A stretch of 64,000 nt of DNA from Betaproteobacteria bacterium (GTDB lineage Bacteria; Pseudomonadota; Gammaproteobacteria; Burkholderiales; Casimicrobiaceae). Shown here piece by piece: positions 1 to 9,473 of the stretch. The number at the start of each line of letters is the position of its first letter. Within the stretch, counting starts at the first letter, position 1. Below the pieces are notes generated by a model, which had not been told where the DNA came from, did not search any database, and worked only from the letters and a program-made list of their open reading frames with translations. The stretch spans positions 54,692 to 118,691 of the forward strand of contig WRFN01000005.1 of the NCBI GenBank assembly GCA_009778785.1, written 5' to 3'. Made by a program: the position numbers and the translations under genes.

Positions 1-1224
1 CTGCGCGTAGAAGATCGATTCCGTATCGAACGTCTTCCCGAAAGTTACGACGTTAGCTCCCCAGCACAGCGCTGTTGGTGGCTTTGGCGGAGGTTCCGGG
101 AAGCCGCCCGCATCATCTGTTCTCGCGCTGCTCTCTTCGCGATTATACTGCGCGATCATCAACTCATCGCAGGCGCCGCCTGACGTAAAGTCACGCTGGA
201 AGAGGTGATAATCAGGAATAAGCGGTCTGATCTTGGACCAGTCAGGGGCGCTGTAATAATATTTTTTTGTCGGCATCGTGATGATCCAATCGGTCTTGGC
301 AGCAACGGAATCTTCCAGCACATACTCGTTAGAAACTGACGCATTCATCAACACCGCCGAGACGGCATCGATACCTTCATTCCAGTTTGTAATATACTCA
401 TCCGTTCCGTTTACAACGGTCGATATTTTCGGAGAGGCAAGATTCAGATCCGGCTCGATGGTTCCGGAGGGGCGCCAGAGATTCGCCCCGGGAGTGGGCG
501 CGCTGAAAAAGCCATCCAGCGCCACTGCCTCGTATGCTATATCCTGCGCGTCGTTGGGATTGATCAGTATCATGCTACCGAACAAGCCGCCCGTCCCTGT
601 CGTCAGATCGGTGGCAACCCATGCCGGAATCACACCCCAAGTTTCGCTAATCCAGTTACAGTCAAGCGGTTTATATTCGTTGTTGACTCTCGTGTGCGTC
701 ACATTTTTCTCTGTGCTCGTACCCGGAATAATATCTGCCATCTCAATAATCTCGACGTAACCTTCCTTGGTTCGATCAAGCGTCGCATCTTCCCGGTCAG
801 CATTGGCGTCGATGTATAAATAGTTTCTGAACTGTACACCTTCGGCCGGAATCGGCGGCGAAGTGCACGACTTGTCGTCCGTCTTTAGCATGGCGCCGCT
901 GCCATCATTGGATGGAGTGATCGCGCTAGTCCAAACGTCATGCGGCGACAGGTACAGGTTGAAGTCCAGAACTTCTTGCGAAGCCTTTCCTTCGAGAAAA
1001 CGAACCCTGACCGCTTTGCCGACTTCTGTCTTGTTGACGACCGAAATCAACGAGTTAAATGTTCTGACACCGCTCGCATCGCCGCGAACCGTGTAGTACG
1101 GATAAATCAAAACCTGTCCCAACCCGGCCGGGTTAAGGCTCACAGCTTGCGCTGAACCAATCAAGCCCATTACGACCAGGCCGGTCAAGGTAACGTAGAG
1201 CGATTTTTCCTTAAAAATGTTCAT
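1..1224 (-). CDS. Secreted protein of unknown function, 3' end beyond window; paralogue of the 45483-47006 product
   Basis: Minus-strand frame is open from ATG at 1224 to the window edge: MNIFKEKSLYVTLTGLVVMGLIGSAQAVSLNPAGLGQVLIYPYYTVRGDASGVRTFNSLISVVNKTEVGKAVRVRFLEGKASQEVLDFNLYLSPHDVWTS... Signal peptide and collinear similarity to the ORF at 45483. Confidence 0.85.
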   Translation of the reverse strand, partial: MNIFKEKSLYVTLTGLVVMGLIGSAQAVSLNPAGLGQVLIYPYYTVRGDASGVRTFNSLISVVNKTEVGKAVRVRFLEGKASQEVLDFNLYLSPHDVWTSAITPSNDGSGAMLKTDDKSCTSPPIPAEGVQFRNYLYIDANADREDATLDRTKEGYVEIIEMADIIPGTSTEKNVTHTRVNNEYKPLDCNWISETWGVIPAWVATDLTTGTGGLFGSMILINPNDAQDIAYEAVALDGFFSAPTPGANLWRPSGTIEPDLNLASPKISTVVNGTDEYITNWNEGIDAVSAVLMNASVSNEYVLEDSVAAKTDWIITMPTKKYYYSAPDWSKIRPLIPDYHLFQRDFTSGGACDELMIAQYNREESSARTDDAGGFPEPPPKPPTALCWGANVVTFGKTFDTESIFYAQ

Positions 1225-1387
1225 AGAGAAGCCCCTGAAAATTGAAAAAAGATGAGTTTTTTTAATAGATTATTATGCCCTATTTAAACTGTGTCAAATT
1301 CTGCCAACAGCTTTTGTGCTCGCTGGGTAAATTTGACACGACAGCGCGCCAATGAATGTGCTACTTTGGGACGCCAAAGATCAAGGG

Positions 1388-3265
1388 CTAAACGTCCTTT
1401 GGGACACTCTCTGGGAAAGAGACGCCCTGATATTCGGGAATCCACCGTCCCAACCATTCGCGCAGCACTTCGGGGGCGGGCAATTGGCTATTTAATGGAT
1501 CGCTAGACAGTTGATCTTCACAACGGGTAATGATTTCTTCAATAACGCCGGCGGACGTTTGTCGCGCCTGAGCGACTTTGATTTTCGGGTGCGGCGTCGG
1601 TCGTCCTTCTTCCGCGTCCGCCAGCAATTCTTCGTGCAATTTTTCACCGGGGCGCAAGCCGATGAATTCAATTTTGATTTGTTCGGGATCGGCGCCCGAC
1701 AGCCGGATCATGTTGCGCGCCAGATCGACGATCCGAATCGGCTCGCCCATGTCCAGCACCATGATGTCGCCGCCGGAACCTTGCAAGCCCGCTTGCAACA
1801 CCAGTCCCACCGCTTCCGGAATCGACATGAAGTAACGGGTGATTTCGGGATGCGTCACGGTCACCGGCCCGCCGCGCGCGATCTGCGCCTGAAACTTGGG
1901 AATCACGCTGCCGGCGCTGTTCAACACGTTACCGAAACGCACCGTCACAAACTGCGTGGCGCCGTTTTGCAGCCATTGACACACCATTTCGGCCAACCGC
2001 TTGGATGCGCCCATCACCGAGCCGGGATTGACTGCCTTGTCGGTCGAAATCAAAACGAATTTGGCCACGCCGGCGGCAGCGGCGGCGCGACCCAACACAA
2101 AGGTTCCGTAAGCGTTGTTGCGCACCGCTTGCCAGGCGTTGTCGGCGGTTTCCATCAGCGGCACATGCTTGTACGCCGCCGCGTGAAAAATCGCGTCGGG
2201 ACGGAAGCGCGAGAACAGCGCCGACACCAGCGCCGCGTCTTTCACGTCGCCGACCTGCGCGATCAGTTGGGTGCTTGTTTCGTGCGACGCCAACTCACTG
2301 CGAATTTCGTAGAGCGCCGCTTCCGAAACGTCGAACAACACCAGCGTCGCGGGGCGGTAACGCAGAATCTGCCGACACAATTCACTGCCGATCGAGCCGC
2401 CGGCGCCGGTTACCAGCACGGTCCGTCCGCCCAGCCAATCGGCCAGCCCAGGCATGTCGAGCAACACCGGCTCGCGTCCCAGCAAATCTTCGACATCGAG
2501 ATTGCGCCACGTCGTCAGTTGCGTTCCGGCCAACAAGTCTTCGTAAGACGGCACGGTCAACGTCGTCACTCCGGCCGTCAAACACACTTCGCTAACCTGA
2601 CGACGAATCCGGTGGCTGGCCGACGGCAGCGCCAGCACGACTTTGTGGACGTTGTAGCGCTTTACCCAATGCGCCAGTTCGTCGATGCCGCCCAACACCT
2701 GCACACCGTGCACGCGACGGTGGCGCTTGGCGATGTCGTCGTCGAGAAAGCCGACGATGCGCCACTCCCGACTGCCCGCCAGCGCCTCAGCCAGCCGCAC
2801 TCCGGCGGCGCCGGCGCCCAGCACCAGAATCGGCTCGCCCAGCGCCGTCAACGGGCTGAACAGCCGCGCTTCGCGCCACATCCGATAGACCAGACGACTG
2901 CCGGCCATGAAAAAAGTCAGCACAATCGGATAGAGCACCAGCACCGTGCGCGGCACGGTAACCGGCGTTTGTACCAGCATCAGCACCAGCGGAATCGCCA
3001 GCGCGCCCAAGCCAGTGGACAAGACGATCCGCTTCAGGTCGTCGAGACTGGCGTAACGCCACAAGCCACGGTACAAGCCCATCGCCACGCAAACGACCGC
3101 CTGCATCGGGATCACCCAGACCAGCGTTCGCTGCAGCCCGTCCCAATCCATCGGCAACGACCACAACGAGAAGCGCAGCCCATAGACCGCCCACCAAGCG
3201 ACCATCGCCGCGACGGCATCGTGAAAAAAGGCAAACCAGGCTCGCCCGTGGGGAATTCGTATCAT
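1388..3265 (-). CDS. Polysaccharide biosynthesis protein, membrane-bound nucleoside-diphosphate-sugar epimerase/dehydratase (CapD/WbpM/PglF type)
   Basis: N-terminal TM helices, two Rossmann segments (VLVLGAGAAGVRLAEAL; VLVTGAGGSIGSELCRQI), C-terminal FGNVLNSAGSVIPKFQAQI and RPGEKLHEELL motifs. Confidence 0.93.
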   Translation of the reverse strand: MIRIPHGRAWFAFFHDAVAAMVAWWAVYGLRFSLWSLPMDWDGLQRTLVWVIPMQAVVCVAMGLYRGLWRYASLDDLKRIVLSTGLGALAIPLVLMLVQTPVTVPRTVLVLYPIVLTFFMAGSRLVYRMWREARLFSPLTALGEPILVLGAGAAGVRLAEALAGSREWRIVGFLDDDIAKRHRRVHGVQVLGGIDELAHWVKRYNVHKVVLALPSASHRIRRQVSEVCLTAGVTTLTVPSYEDLLAGTQLTTWRNLDVEDLLGREPVLLDMPGLADWLGGRTVLVTGAGGSIGSELCRQILRYRPATLVLFDVSEAALYEIRSELASHETSTQLIAQVGDVKDAALVSALFSRFRPDAIFHAAAYKHVPLMETADNAWQAVRNNAYGTFVLGRAAAAAGVAKFVLISTDKAVNPGSVMGASKRLAEMVCQWLQNGATQFVTVRFGNVLNSAGSVIPKFQAQIARGGPVTVTHPEITRYFMSIPEAVGLVLQAGLQGSGGDIMVLDMGEPIRIVDLARNMIRLSGADPEQIKIEFIGLRPGEKLHEELLADAEEGRPTPHPKIKVAQARQTSAGVIEEIITRCEDQLSSDPLNSQLPAPEVLREWLGRWIPEYQGVSFPESVPKDV

Positions 3266-3272
3266 GAAGCTT

Positions 3273-4421
3273 TTATTCTTTCCTCTTTCGTTGGCGCCAA
3301 TGATAGTCGATGACCGCGAAGAAACCCAAATGAACCAGCACCCATGCCAGCAGCGCCCATGCGCCCAGCTCCGGCGCCCGGGTTGCGCAGACCCCCGCCG
3401 TGGCGGCGCAGCCCGCCATCAACACCGCATAAATCGCCAAGGTGCCGCGATGACCGGCGCCCATCTGCAACAACCGCTGATAGTAATGCGTCTTGTGTCC
3501 TTCCCAGATTTTTTCCCGTCGCCATAATCGCCACAACAACGTGACCGTTGCGTCCAGAATGAAAGGAAGAAACACCAGCGTTGGAAACCAAAGCCCCCAC
3601 GCTTGTTCGACGACCCCCCACCAGCCGAACGCCGCCGCCAGAAAACCCAGAGGCACCGCGCCGACATCGCCGATAAACATTTTCGCCGGCGGCAGATTGA
3701 CCGCCAGCAGGGGAATCAGCGCTGCGATACCGAGCAGCGGCAGCCACCACCATGAAAGCTCGCAGGCATAGCCGACCCCAGTGTAAGCCGCCAGCCCAAA
3801 CAGCGCCATCGCTCCCGCTAGGCCGTCGCTACCGTCCATGAAGTTGAACAGGTTACACATCCAGACAATGGACAGCGCCGCCGCCAAAACGAGCACCCAC
3901 CACAAAACCTCTTGTTGTTTGTAGAAAAGCGCCACCAGCCCCAGCGTTTTTCCCATTCCCGCTCCAAGCATCAAATACCCCCCTACCAGCGCCAGCGCCA
4001 CCGCCCCATGAGCCAGCAAGCGCCAGCGCGCCGACACGCCGCGACAGTCGTCTAAAAACGAAACTGCAGCGACGACGACCCAGCAGCAAAGCATCAAAAT
4101 CATGAAGCGTTGAACCATTCCCGCGAATGACGCATCACCGAACGAAATGGCGCCGGACAACCAAATCCAGCTGATCCCGGCCAGCCAACCGGCCCACAAC
4201 ATCAGCGCCGCCACCCGCGGGATTGGTTTGTCATGAAGCGAGCGGGCATTGGGTTGTGCGTGTGGTAAAAATGCAACAGATTTGCGCAACGCGACCCCCA
4301 ACGCCGCCGAGGTCAGGAACGCCACCAGCAGTCCGCAAATCAGATTGTCCGTTTCAATACTCACTATCGCCTTTCCATTCACATAATACCGCTTGGACGG
4401 GTTGATTTTCCTTAAATTCAT
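3273..4421 (-). CDS. Glycosyltransferase family 4 (WecA/WbpL-like UDP-HexNAc:undecaprenyl-phosphate transferase)
   Basis: Multi-TM protein with NLFNFMDGSDGLAG and MFIGDVGAVPLGF motifs typical of the WecA/MraY superfamily; exact start uncertain. Confidence 0.88.
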   Translation of the reverse strand: MNLRKINPSKRYYVNGKAIVSIETDNLICGLLVAFLTSAALGVALRKSVAFLPHAQPNARSLHDKPIPRVAALMLWAGWLAGISWIWLSGAISFGDASFAGMVQRFMILMLCCWVVVAAVSFLDDCRGVSARWRLLAHGAVALALVGGYLMLGAGMGKTLGLVALFYKQQEVLWWVLVLAAALSIVWMCNLFNFMDGSDGLAGAMALFGLAAYTGVGYACELSWWWLPLLGIAALIPLLAVNLPPAKMFIGDVGAVPLGFLAAAFGWWGVVEQAWGLWFPTLVFLPFILDATVTLLWRLWRREKIWEGHKTHYYQRLLQMGAGHRGTLAIYAVLMAGCAATAGVCATRAPELGAWALLAWVLVHLGFFAVIDYHWRQRKRKE

Positions 4422-4678
4422 TCATGATCGAAAGGCCATAAGACGACACTTCTACTTGTTTGCCACTTTGCGTTTACGGCACTTTCCCGAACCTCTTGTT
4501 GCTTATGAACAACATCTTACTGTAAGACCTTGTTTAGTCCACCGCCATTGCTTGCCTCAGCCTTGCCGCTCTTGGCACAATGTCTGTAACTTCTCGGTGA
4601 TCTCAGAGAAGGTTTTTCTGATGGCAAGTGTATTGCGCTTGAACCTTGCCGATTTTATCTGTTAGAGGAGAGATTTTC

Positions 4679-5773
4679 ATGAAAAAGAAACTCATCGCGA
4701 TTGCTGTTGCTGGCCTGTTGGCCGCACCGTTGCTGGCGAACGCACAAACTGCGAACGTTACGATTTATGGCCGTATCAACATGGACGTGGACTTCATCAG
4801 CTCTGCCAGCAATAGCAGCTTGGGCAAGTTGACCCGCATCAGCTCCAACACTTCGCGTATCGGCTTCAAAGGTACCGAAGCATTGGGTGGTGGTCTGAAT
4901 GCGATCTTCCAAGTCGAATCGCAATTCCAAGGTGATGGCGTCAACGCTGGCACCAATGGAATGTTGGCTTCGCGTGACACATGGCTCGGTTTGCAAGGCA
5001 ACTCTTGGGGTGCCGTCAAACTCGGTTATATGACGACCCCGTACGATGATGCGCAGGCTGTTTTCGGTAACACCAACACCGCGCTGACGTCGATTCTGCA
5101 AACCGGCGCTCTGTGGGGCCAAGATGGTCCGAACAACCGGGCGAACGGCAGCTTTGGTGCTCGTACCGCCAATGCGGCTCGCTACGAATCGCCGACCATC
5201 GCTGGCTTGACCGGCAAACTGCAATATTCGACTGATGAAACCGCCAACCACGGCTGGGTCGGCACCGCTGGCGTGTTCTACGACAACGCCGGGCTGCAAG
5301 CAGCGGTCGTTTATGAAACCAACCAAGAATGGCGTGGCGTCAACCTGAACGACCAAGCCGTTTCGGTGATGGCCGGCTACAACTTCGGCGTCGTCCGTCC
5401 GGCGTTGGTTTACGAATATTTGACGTATGATATTCCCGGAACCAGCTCGCTGACCCGTAACTTGGTCGGCGGTAGCTTGACGGTGCCCATCGGCGCCGGC
5501 AAACTGTACGGCGCTGTGATCTATGCCGACAGAGGCAGAGGTGCTGATTTCGGTAACGTCGGTAACGTCAGAGCCGGAAAAGACACCGAAGCTACTCAGT
5601 ATGAACTGAGCTACAGCTACGAATTGTCGAAACGGACCGTTGCCTATGTCGGTTACGTCTATATCGACAATGGCAAGAAGGCGACTTATTCTTTTGGTCA
5701 TAACGGTAACGCAAACGTCACTTCGGGTGTTGACCAACAAGGTCTGATCCTCGGTATGGTCCACTTCTTCTAA
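4679..5773 (+). CDS. Gram-negative porin (betaproteobacterial general porin family)
   Basis: MKKKLIAIAVAGLLAAPLLANAQTANVTIYGRINMDVDF..., ends ...GLILGMVHFF; Shine-Dalgarno-like gaggag upstream. Confidence 0.93.
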   Translation: MKKKLIAIAVAGLLAAPLLANAQTANVTIYGRINMDVDFISSASNSSLGKLTRISSNTSRIGFKGTEALGGGLNAIFQVESQFQGDGVNAGTNGMLASRDTWLGLQGNSWGAVKLGYMTTPYDDAQAVFGNTNTALTSILQTGALWGQDGPNNRANGSFGARTANAARYESPTIAGLTGKLQYSTDETANHGWVGTAGVFYDNAGLQAAVVYETNQEWRGVNLNDQAVSVMAGYNFGVVRPALVYEYLTYDIPGTSSLTRNLVGGSLTVPIGAGKLYGAVIYADRGRGADFGNVGNVRAGKDTEATQYELSYSYELSKRTVAYVGYVYIDNGKKATYSFGHNGNANVTSGVDQQGLILGMVHFF

Positions 5774-5819
5774 GAAGGCGGCGTAACAAATTCCGTTTCT
5801 AACGGAACACCAACAGCAG

Positions 5820-5850
5820 CGGGCCTCGAAAGAGGCCCGTTTTATTTTTA
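5820..5850 (+). terminator. Rho-independent terminator after porin
   Basis: cgggcctcgaaagaggcccg hairpin followed by ttttattttt. Confidence 0.85.
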
Positions 5851-5878
5851 CGCAAAAATAAAACAGGAGCGCAGCGCC

Positions 5879-7075
5879 ATGATTAAAGTTAAAGGCAAAC
5901 ACAACACCGCCCTGTGCTATTGCGGGGAACTGGAGCTTATCGCCTTTGAGCAGATCAAGGCTGTTTGCGATCGCGAGGAATTTGCGGGCAGCAAAATCCG
6001 GATCATGCCGGACGTTCACGCCGGCAAAGGCTGCACCATCGGCACCACGATGACCATTACCGACAAGATCGTGCCGGGCATGGTCGGCGTCGATATCGGC
6101 TGCGGCATGGAAACCGTACGTCTCGCCGAGCGCGATCTGGATTTCGAGAGGCTCGACCGTTTGATTCGGGCGAGCATTCCGTCCGGGCGCGGCATCCGCA
6201 AGAACCACCACCCACTGAACGCGGAAGTCGATCTGGACAAACTGCGTTGCGCCGAGCGCGTCGATGTGAGTCGTGCGCGGTTGAGCATCGGCACGCTGGG
6301 CGGGGGCAACCATTTCATCGAAGTGGGGCGTGCCGACGACGGAGCGCTGTATCTGGTCGTGCATTCCGGCAGCCGTCATCTCGGACAGGAAGTCGCCACC
6401 TGGTATCAGGAGCAAGCCTTTGATCGCTTGAGCGGCCCGTCCAAAGAAGCGATGCAGGAAACCATCATTGCGTTGAAAACCGAAGGACGCGAACAGGAAA
6501 TCGAGGAAAGCCTCCAGCGCCTGAAACCCGCTACTGATATTCCCAAAGACCTGGCCTACGTCTCAGAAGAACTGTTCGACGATTACCTGCACGATATGCG
6601 AATCGTTCAGCGCTTCGCTGCCCTGAATCGGCAGGCAATGACGGAGGTCATTTTGAACGGAATGGCGGTGAGCGAAACGGATCGCTTCACCACCATCCAC
6701 AACTACATCGATACTGAAGCGATGATCTTGCGCAAAGGCTCCGTTTCCGCCAGAGCGGGAGAACACCTGCTCATCCCGATCAACATGCGCGACGGCAGTC
6801 TGATCTGCGTCGGCAAGGGCAACGCGGATTGGAATGACTCCGCGCCGCACGGGGCGGGACGGTTGATGAGTCGCACCAAGGCGCTCAGTGTTTTGTCCAT
6901 GGACGAATACCGCGCCGAAATGAAAGATGTTTTTTCTACCTCGGTGCATCGCAACACGCTGGACGAATCGCCGATGGCCTACAAGAGCATGGAGGAAATT
7001 CTTTCGCACATTCGGCCGACGGCGGACGTCGTCGAAAGAATCCGGACGGCTTATAATTTCAAGGCCGGAGAATGA
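5879..7075 (+). CDS. rtcB: RtcB family RNA-splicing ligase
   Basis: [47 protein letters not shown] motifs. Confidence 0.93.
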   Translation: MIKVKGKHNTALCYCGELELIAFEQIKAVCDREEFAGSKIRIMPDVHAGKGCTIGTTMTITDKIVPGMVGVDIGCGMETVRLAERDLDFERLDRLIRASIPSGRGIRKNHHPLNAEVDLDKLRCAERVDVSRARLSIGTLGGGNHFIEVGRADDGALYLVVHSGSRHLGQEVATWYQEQAFDRLSGPSKEAMQETIIALKTEGREQEIEESLQRLKPATDIPKDLAYVSEELFDDYLHDMRIVQRFAALNRQAMTEVILNGMAVSETDRFTTIHNYIDTEAMILRKGSVSARAGEHLLIPINMRDGSLICVGKGNADWNDSAPHGAGRLMSRTKALSVLSMDEYRAEMKDVFSTSVHRNTLDESPMAYKSMEEILSHIRPTADVVERIRTAYNFKAGE

Positions 7076-7088
7076 AAGAGGAAAAAGC

Positions 7089-7820
7089 ATGAGTCGCTTC
7101 ACGCCAGAAAAGCCGTGTATCGTCGTTTTGACCGGCGCCGGAATTTCCGCCGAATCGGGCATCCGCACTTTTCGCGCGGCGGACGGGTTGTGGGAAGACC
7201 ACCGTGTAGAAGACGTGGCGTCTCCCGAAGGGTTCGCCCGCAATCCCGATATGGTGCTGCGTTTTTATAACGAGCGACGGCGACAGTTGCACGATCCGGC
7301 CATTTAGCCCAACGCTGCGCATCGGGCGCTGGCGTGGCTGGAAGAAGCGTTCGGCGACCGCTTTCTGCTCGTCACTCAAAACATCGATGATCTGCACGAA
7401 CGCGCCGGCAGTCGGCGCGTCATCCACATGCACGGCGAACTGTTCAAAGCGCGTTGCGTACGCTCCGGACGTGTCGTCGAATGGCGGGGCGATTTGACGC
7501 AGGAAGACCGCTGCACCTGCTGCGCGTCACCGGCGTTGCTGCGCCCGCATATTGTTTGGTTCGGCGAAATGCCGCTCGAAATGGATCGCATTTATCAAGC
7601 GCTGGCCGAAGCCGATCTCTTTGTGTCGATCGGAACTTCCGGTCACGTTTATCCGGCAGCGGGCTTCGTCGAAGAAGCGCGGCGACACGGCGCCAGAACC
7701 ATCGAGCTCAACCTCGAACCGAGCCAGAATGTTTCGTTATTCGACGAAACCGTTCACGCGCCAGCCACGCAAGCTGTGCCGCCGTATGTGGAAAAATGGA
7801 TCGCGCAGTTTGGCGGATGA
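7089..7820 (+). pseudogene. cobB: NAD-dependent protein deacylase (sirtuin, CobB-like) interrupted by in-frame TAG at 7305-7307
   Basis: Same frame reads [29 protein letters not shown]...[60 protein letters not shown]...CxxC...; both halves are sirtuin sequence with no frame shift. Confidence 0.85.
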
Positions 7821-7893
7821 TGTGAAAAACGACGCGCTGATTTATGATTCACGGTAACAGCGCTTTCTTTCGCGCTTGCCCGAAAACCGATCC

Positions 7894-8799
7894 ATGGATG
7901 CCACCGCTCTTGCCGCTTTTCTCGCCGTCACCGAACACGGTTCTTTCTCGCGTGCCGCCGAGCAGTTGCACCTGACCCAATCGGCGGTCAGCAAGCGCAT
8001 TTCGACGCTGGAATCGTCGCTGGGCGTCACGCTGTTTGATCGGCTGGGACGCACCGTCATGCTGACCGAAGCCGGGCGCGTGCTGCTGCCGCGCGCGCAG
8101 GAATTGTTGCGCGACATCGGCGACAGCCGCCGCGCGCTGGCCAACCTGAGCGGCCAGATCAGCGGCACCTTGAGCATCGCCACCAGCCATCACGTCGGCT
8201 TGCATCGCTTGCCTCCGATCCTGCGTGCGTTTGTCGAAACCTGGCCGCAAGTCAAACTCGATCTGCGCTTCATGGCGTCGGAAGCCGCCGGCGACGCCAT
8301 TCTTCAAGGTGAAGTCGAACTGGCGATCATCACGTTGCCGCTTAAATGCCCGTCGCCGTTGTTGGCCGAATCGCTGTGGACGGACGTGCTGCGCGTCGCC
8401 GTCGCGCCCCGACACCCGCTGGCTGCGCGCAAAAAAATCACGCCATTCATGCTGATCGAGCATCCGGCGATTTTGCCGGAATCCGGCACCTTTACCCGCA
8501 CACTGATCGAAGATGCATTTGAGCCGCTCGAACTCAAGCCGCACGTCGTGTTGTCCACCAATTATCTGGAGACTATCAAGATGATGGTGTCGGTCGGCCT
8601 CGGCTGGTCGTTACTGCCGGTTTCAATGTTGGATAACACACTGGCGTCGCCTTTTTTGACCGGCTTGCACATCGAGCGCCGCCTCGGCGTTCTTCGCCAC
8701 AGCGGCCACACCTTATCGAACGCCGCGCAAACGATGCTGACGCAGCTTCACGAGAGCGCCTGTAAAAAAGCCGCCGCGAAGCATTCCGCCTCCGCCTGA
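7894..8799 (+). CDS. LysR-family transcriptional regulator
   Basis: MDATALAAFLAVTEHGSFSRAAEQLHLTQSAVSKRISTLESSLGVTLFDRLGR: classic LysR wHTH. Confidence 0.93.
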   Translation: MDATALAAFLAVTEHGSFSRAAEQLHLTQSAVSKRISTLESSLGVTLFDRLGRTVMLTEAGRVLLPRAQELLRDIGDSRRALANLSGQISGTLSIATSHHVGLHRLPPILRAFVETWPQVKLDLRFMASEAAGDAILQGEVELAIITLPLKCPSPLLAESLWTDVLRVAVAPRHPLAARKKITPFMLIEHPAILPESGTFTRTLIEDAFEPLELKPHVVLSTNYLETIKMMVSVGLGWSLLPVSMLDNTLASPFLTGLHIERRLGVLRHSGHTLSNAAQTMLTQLHESACKKAAAKHSASA

Positions 8800-8970
8800 C
8801 GGCGGTGGCTTCGCACAGGCCTGAACCCGCGTTGCGCCAATGAAATTCGCGTCAAAGGCGCATTTCATCTGACATTTCAGGTGGCCGCTCGGTCAGTTTG
8901 TCAGTTGGCATTTTGCCGTCTTCCTCTTATGATACGGGAAGAAGCGTTTTCGCTTCCCTGAAATTTCGTC

Positions 8971-9411
8971 ATGACCCTGAAACGATTCACCTTCTTTTTG
9001 TTGTGTATTGCTCTGCTTGCTGTCAGCGCTTGCGGCAGCCGCACCGATCGGCAATCGATGCTGAACGCCGCCGTCAAAAACTTACAGACTGCGCTGGAAA
9101 AAAAGGACGCCGATGCTGTGCTGGCTCTGCTTCATCCCGAATTTTCGGGGCAGCAAGCGGATCAGGATCGCGAGTGGGCCAGGCAGACGATGAAGCTGAT
9201 GTTTCTGCGGTACAAAAATATTCGCATCGTCGTGTTGTCGCAAGACAGCCGCGTCGGCGACCGAACCGCCGACATCGGCAGTACCGACGCCAGCGTCACG
9301 CTGACCGGCGCCGAAGGTTTGATCCCTGACAGCGCCCAGCACTATCAGGTCAAACTCGAATGGCGGTGGTTCGACAAGCAGTACAAGTTGTTCCGGTTGC
9401 ATTGGGAATGA
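8971..9411 (+). CDS. Small lipoprotein of unknown function
   Basis: MTLKRFTFFLLCIALLAVSACGSRTD: lipobox LAVSAC. Confidence 0.7.
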   Translation: MTLKRFTFFLLCIALLAVSACGSRTDRQSMLNAAVKNLQTALEKKDADAVLALLHPEFSGQQADQDREWARQTMKLMFLRYKNIRIVVLSQDSRVGDRTADIGSTDASVTLTGAEGLIPDSAQHYQVKLEWRWFDKQYKLFRLHWE

Positions 9412-9473
9412 TGCGCGAAAGCGATGCCGTGAGCGCCACCTTTTTCGCCTTTTTGTTTTCATAGACTCTCCCG

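Noticed and set aside
1511-3313. 600-aa plus-strand ORF opposite the CapD-like gene
   Set aside because: Arg/His/Gln-rich shadow of a high-GC3 coding strand; the minus strand carries a well-recognised protein family.
4655-6415. 586-aa minus-strand ORF spanning the porin and rtcB
   Set aside because: Crosses two well-supported genes and a terminator; antisense artefact.
8937-8959. gggaagaagcgttttcgcttccc hairpin upstream of the 8971 lipoprotein gene
   Set aside because: Short stem without a U-tract or other copies; may be chance in GC-rich sequence.
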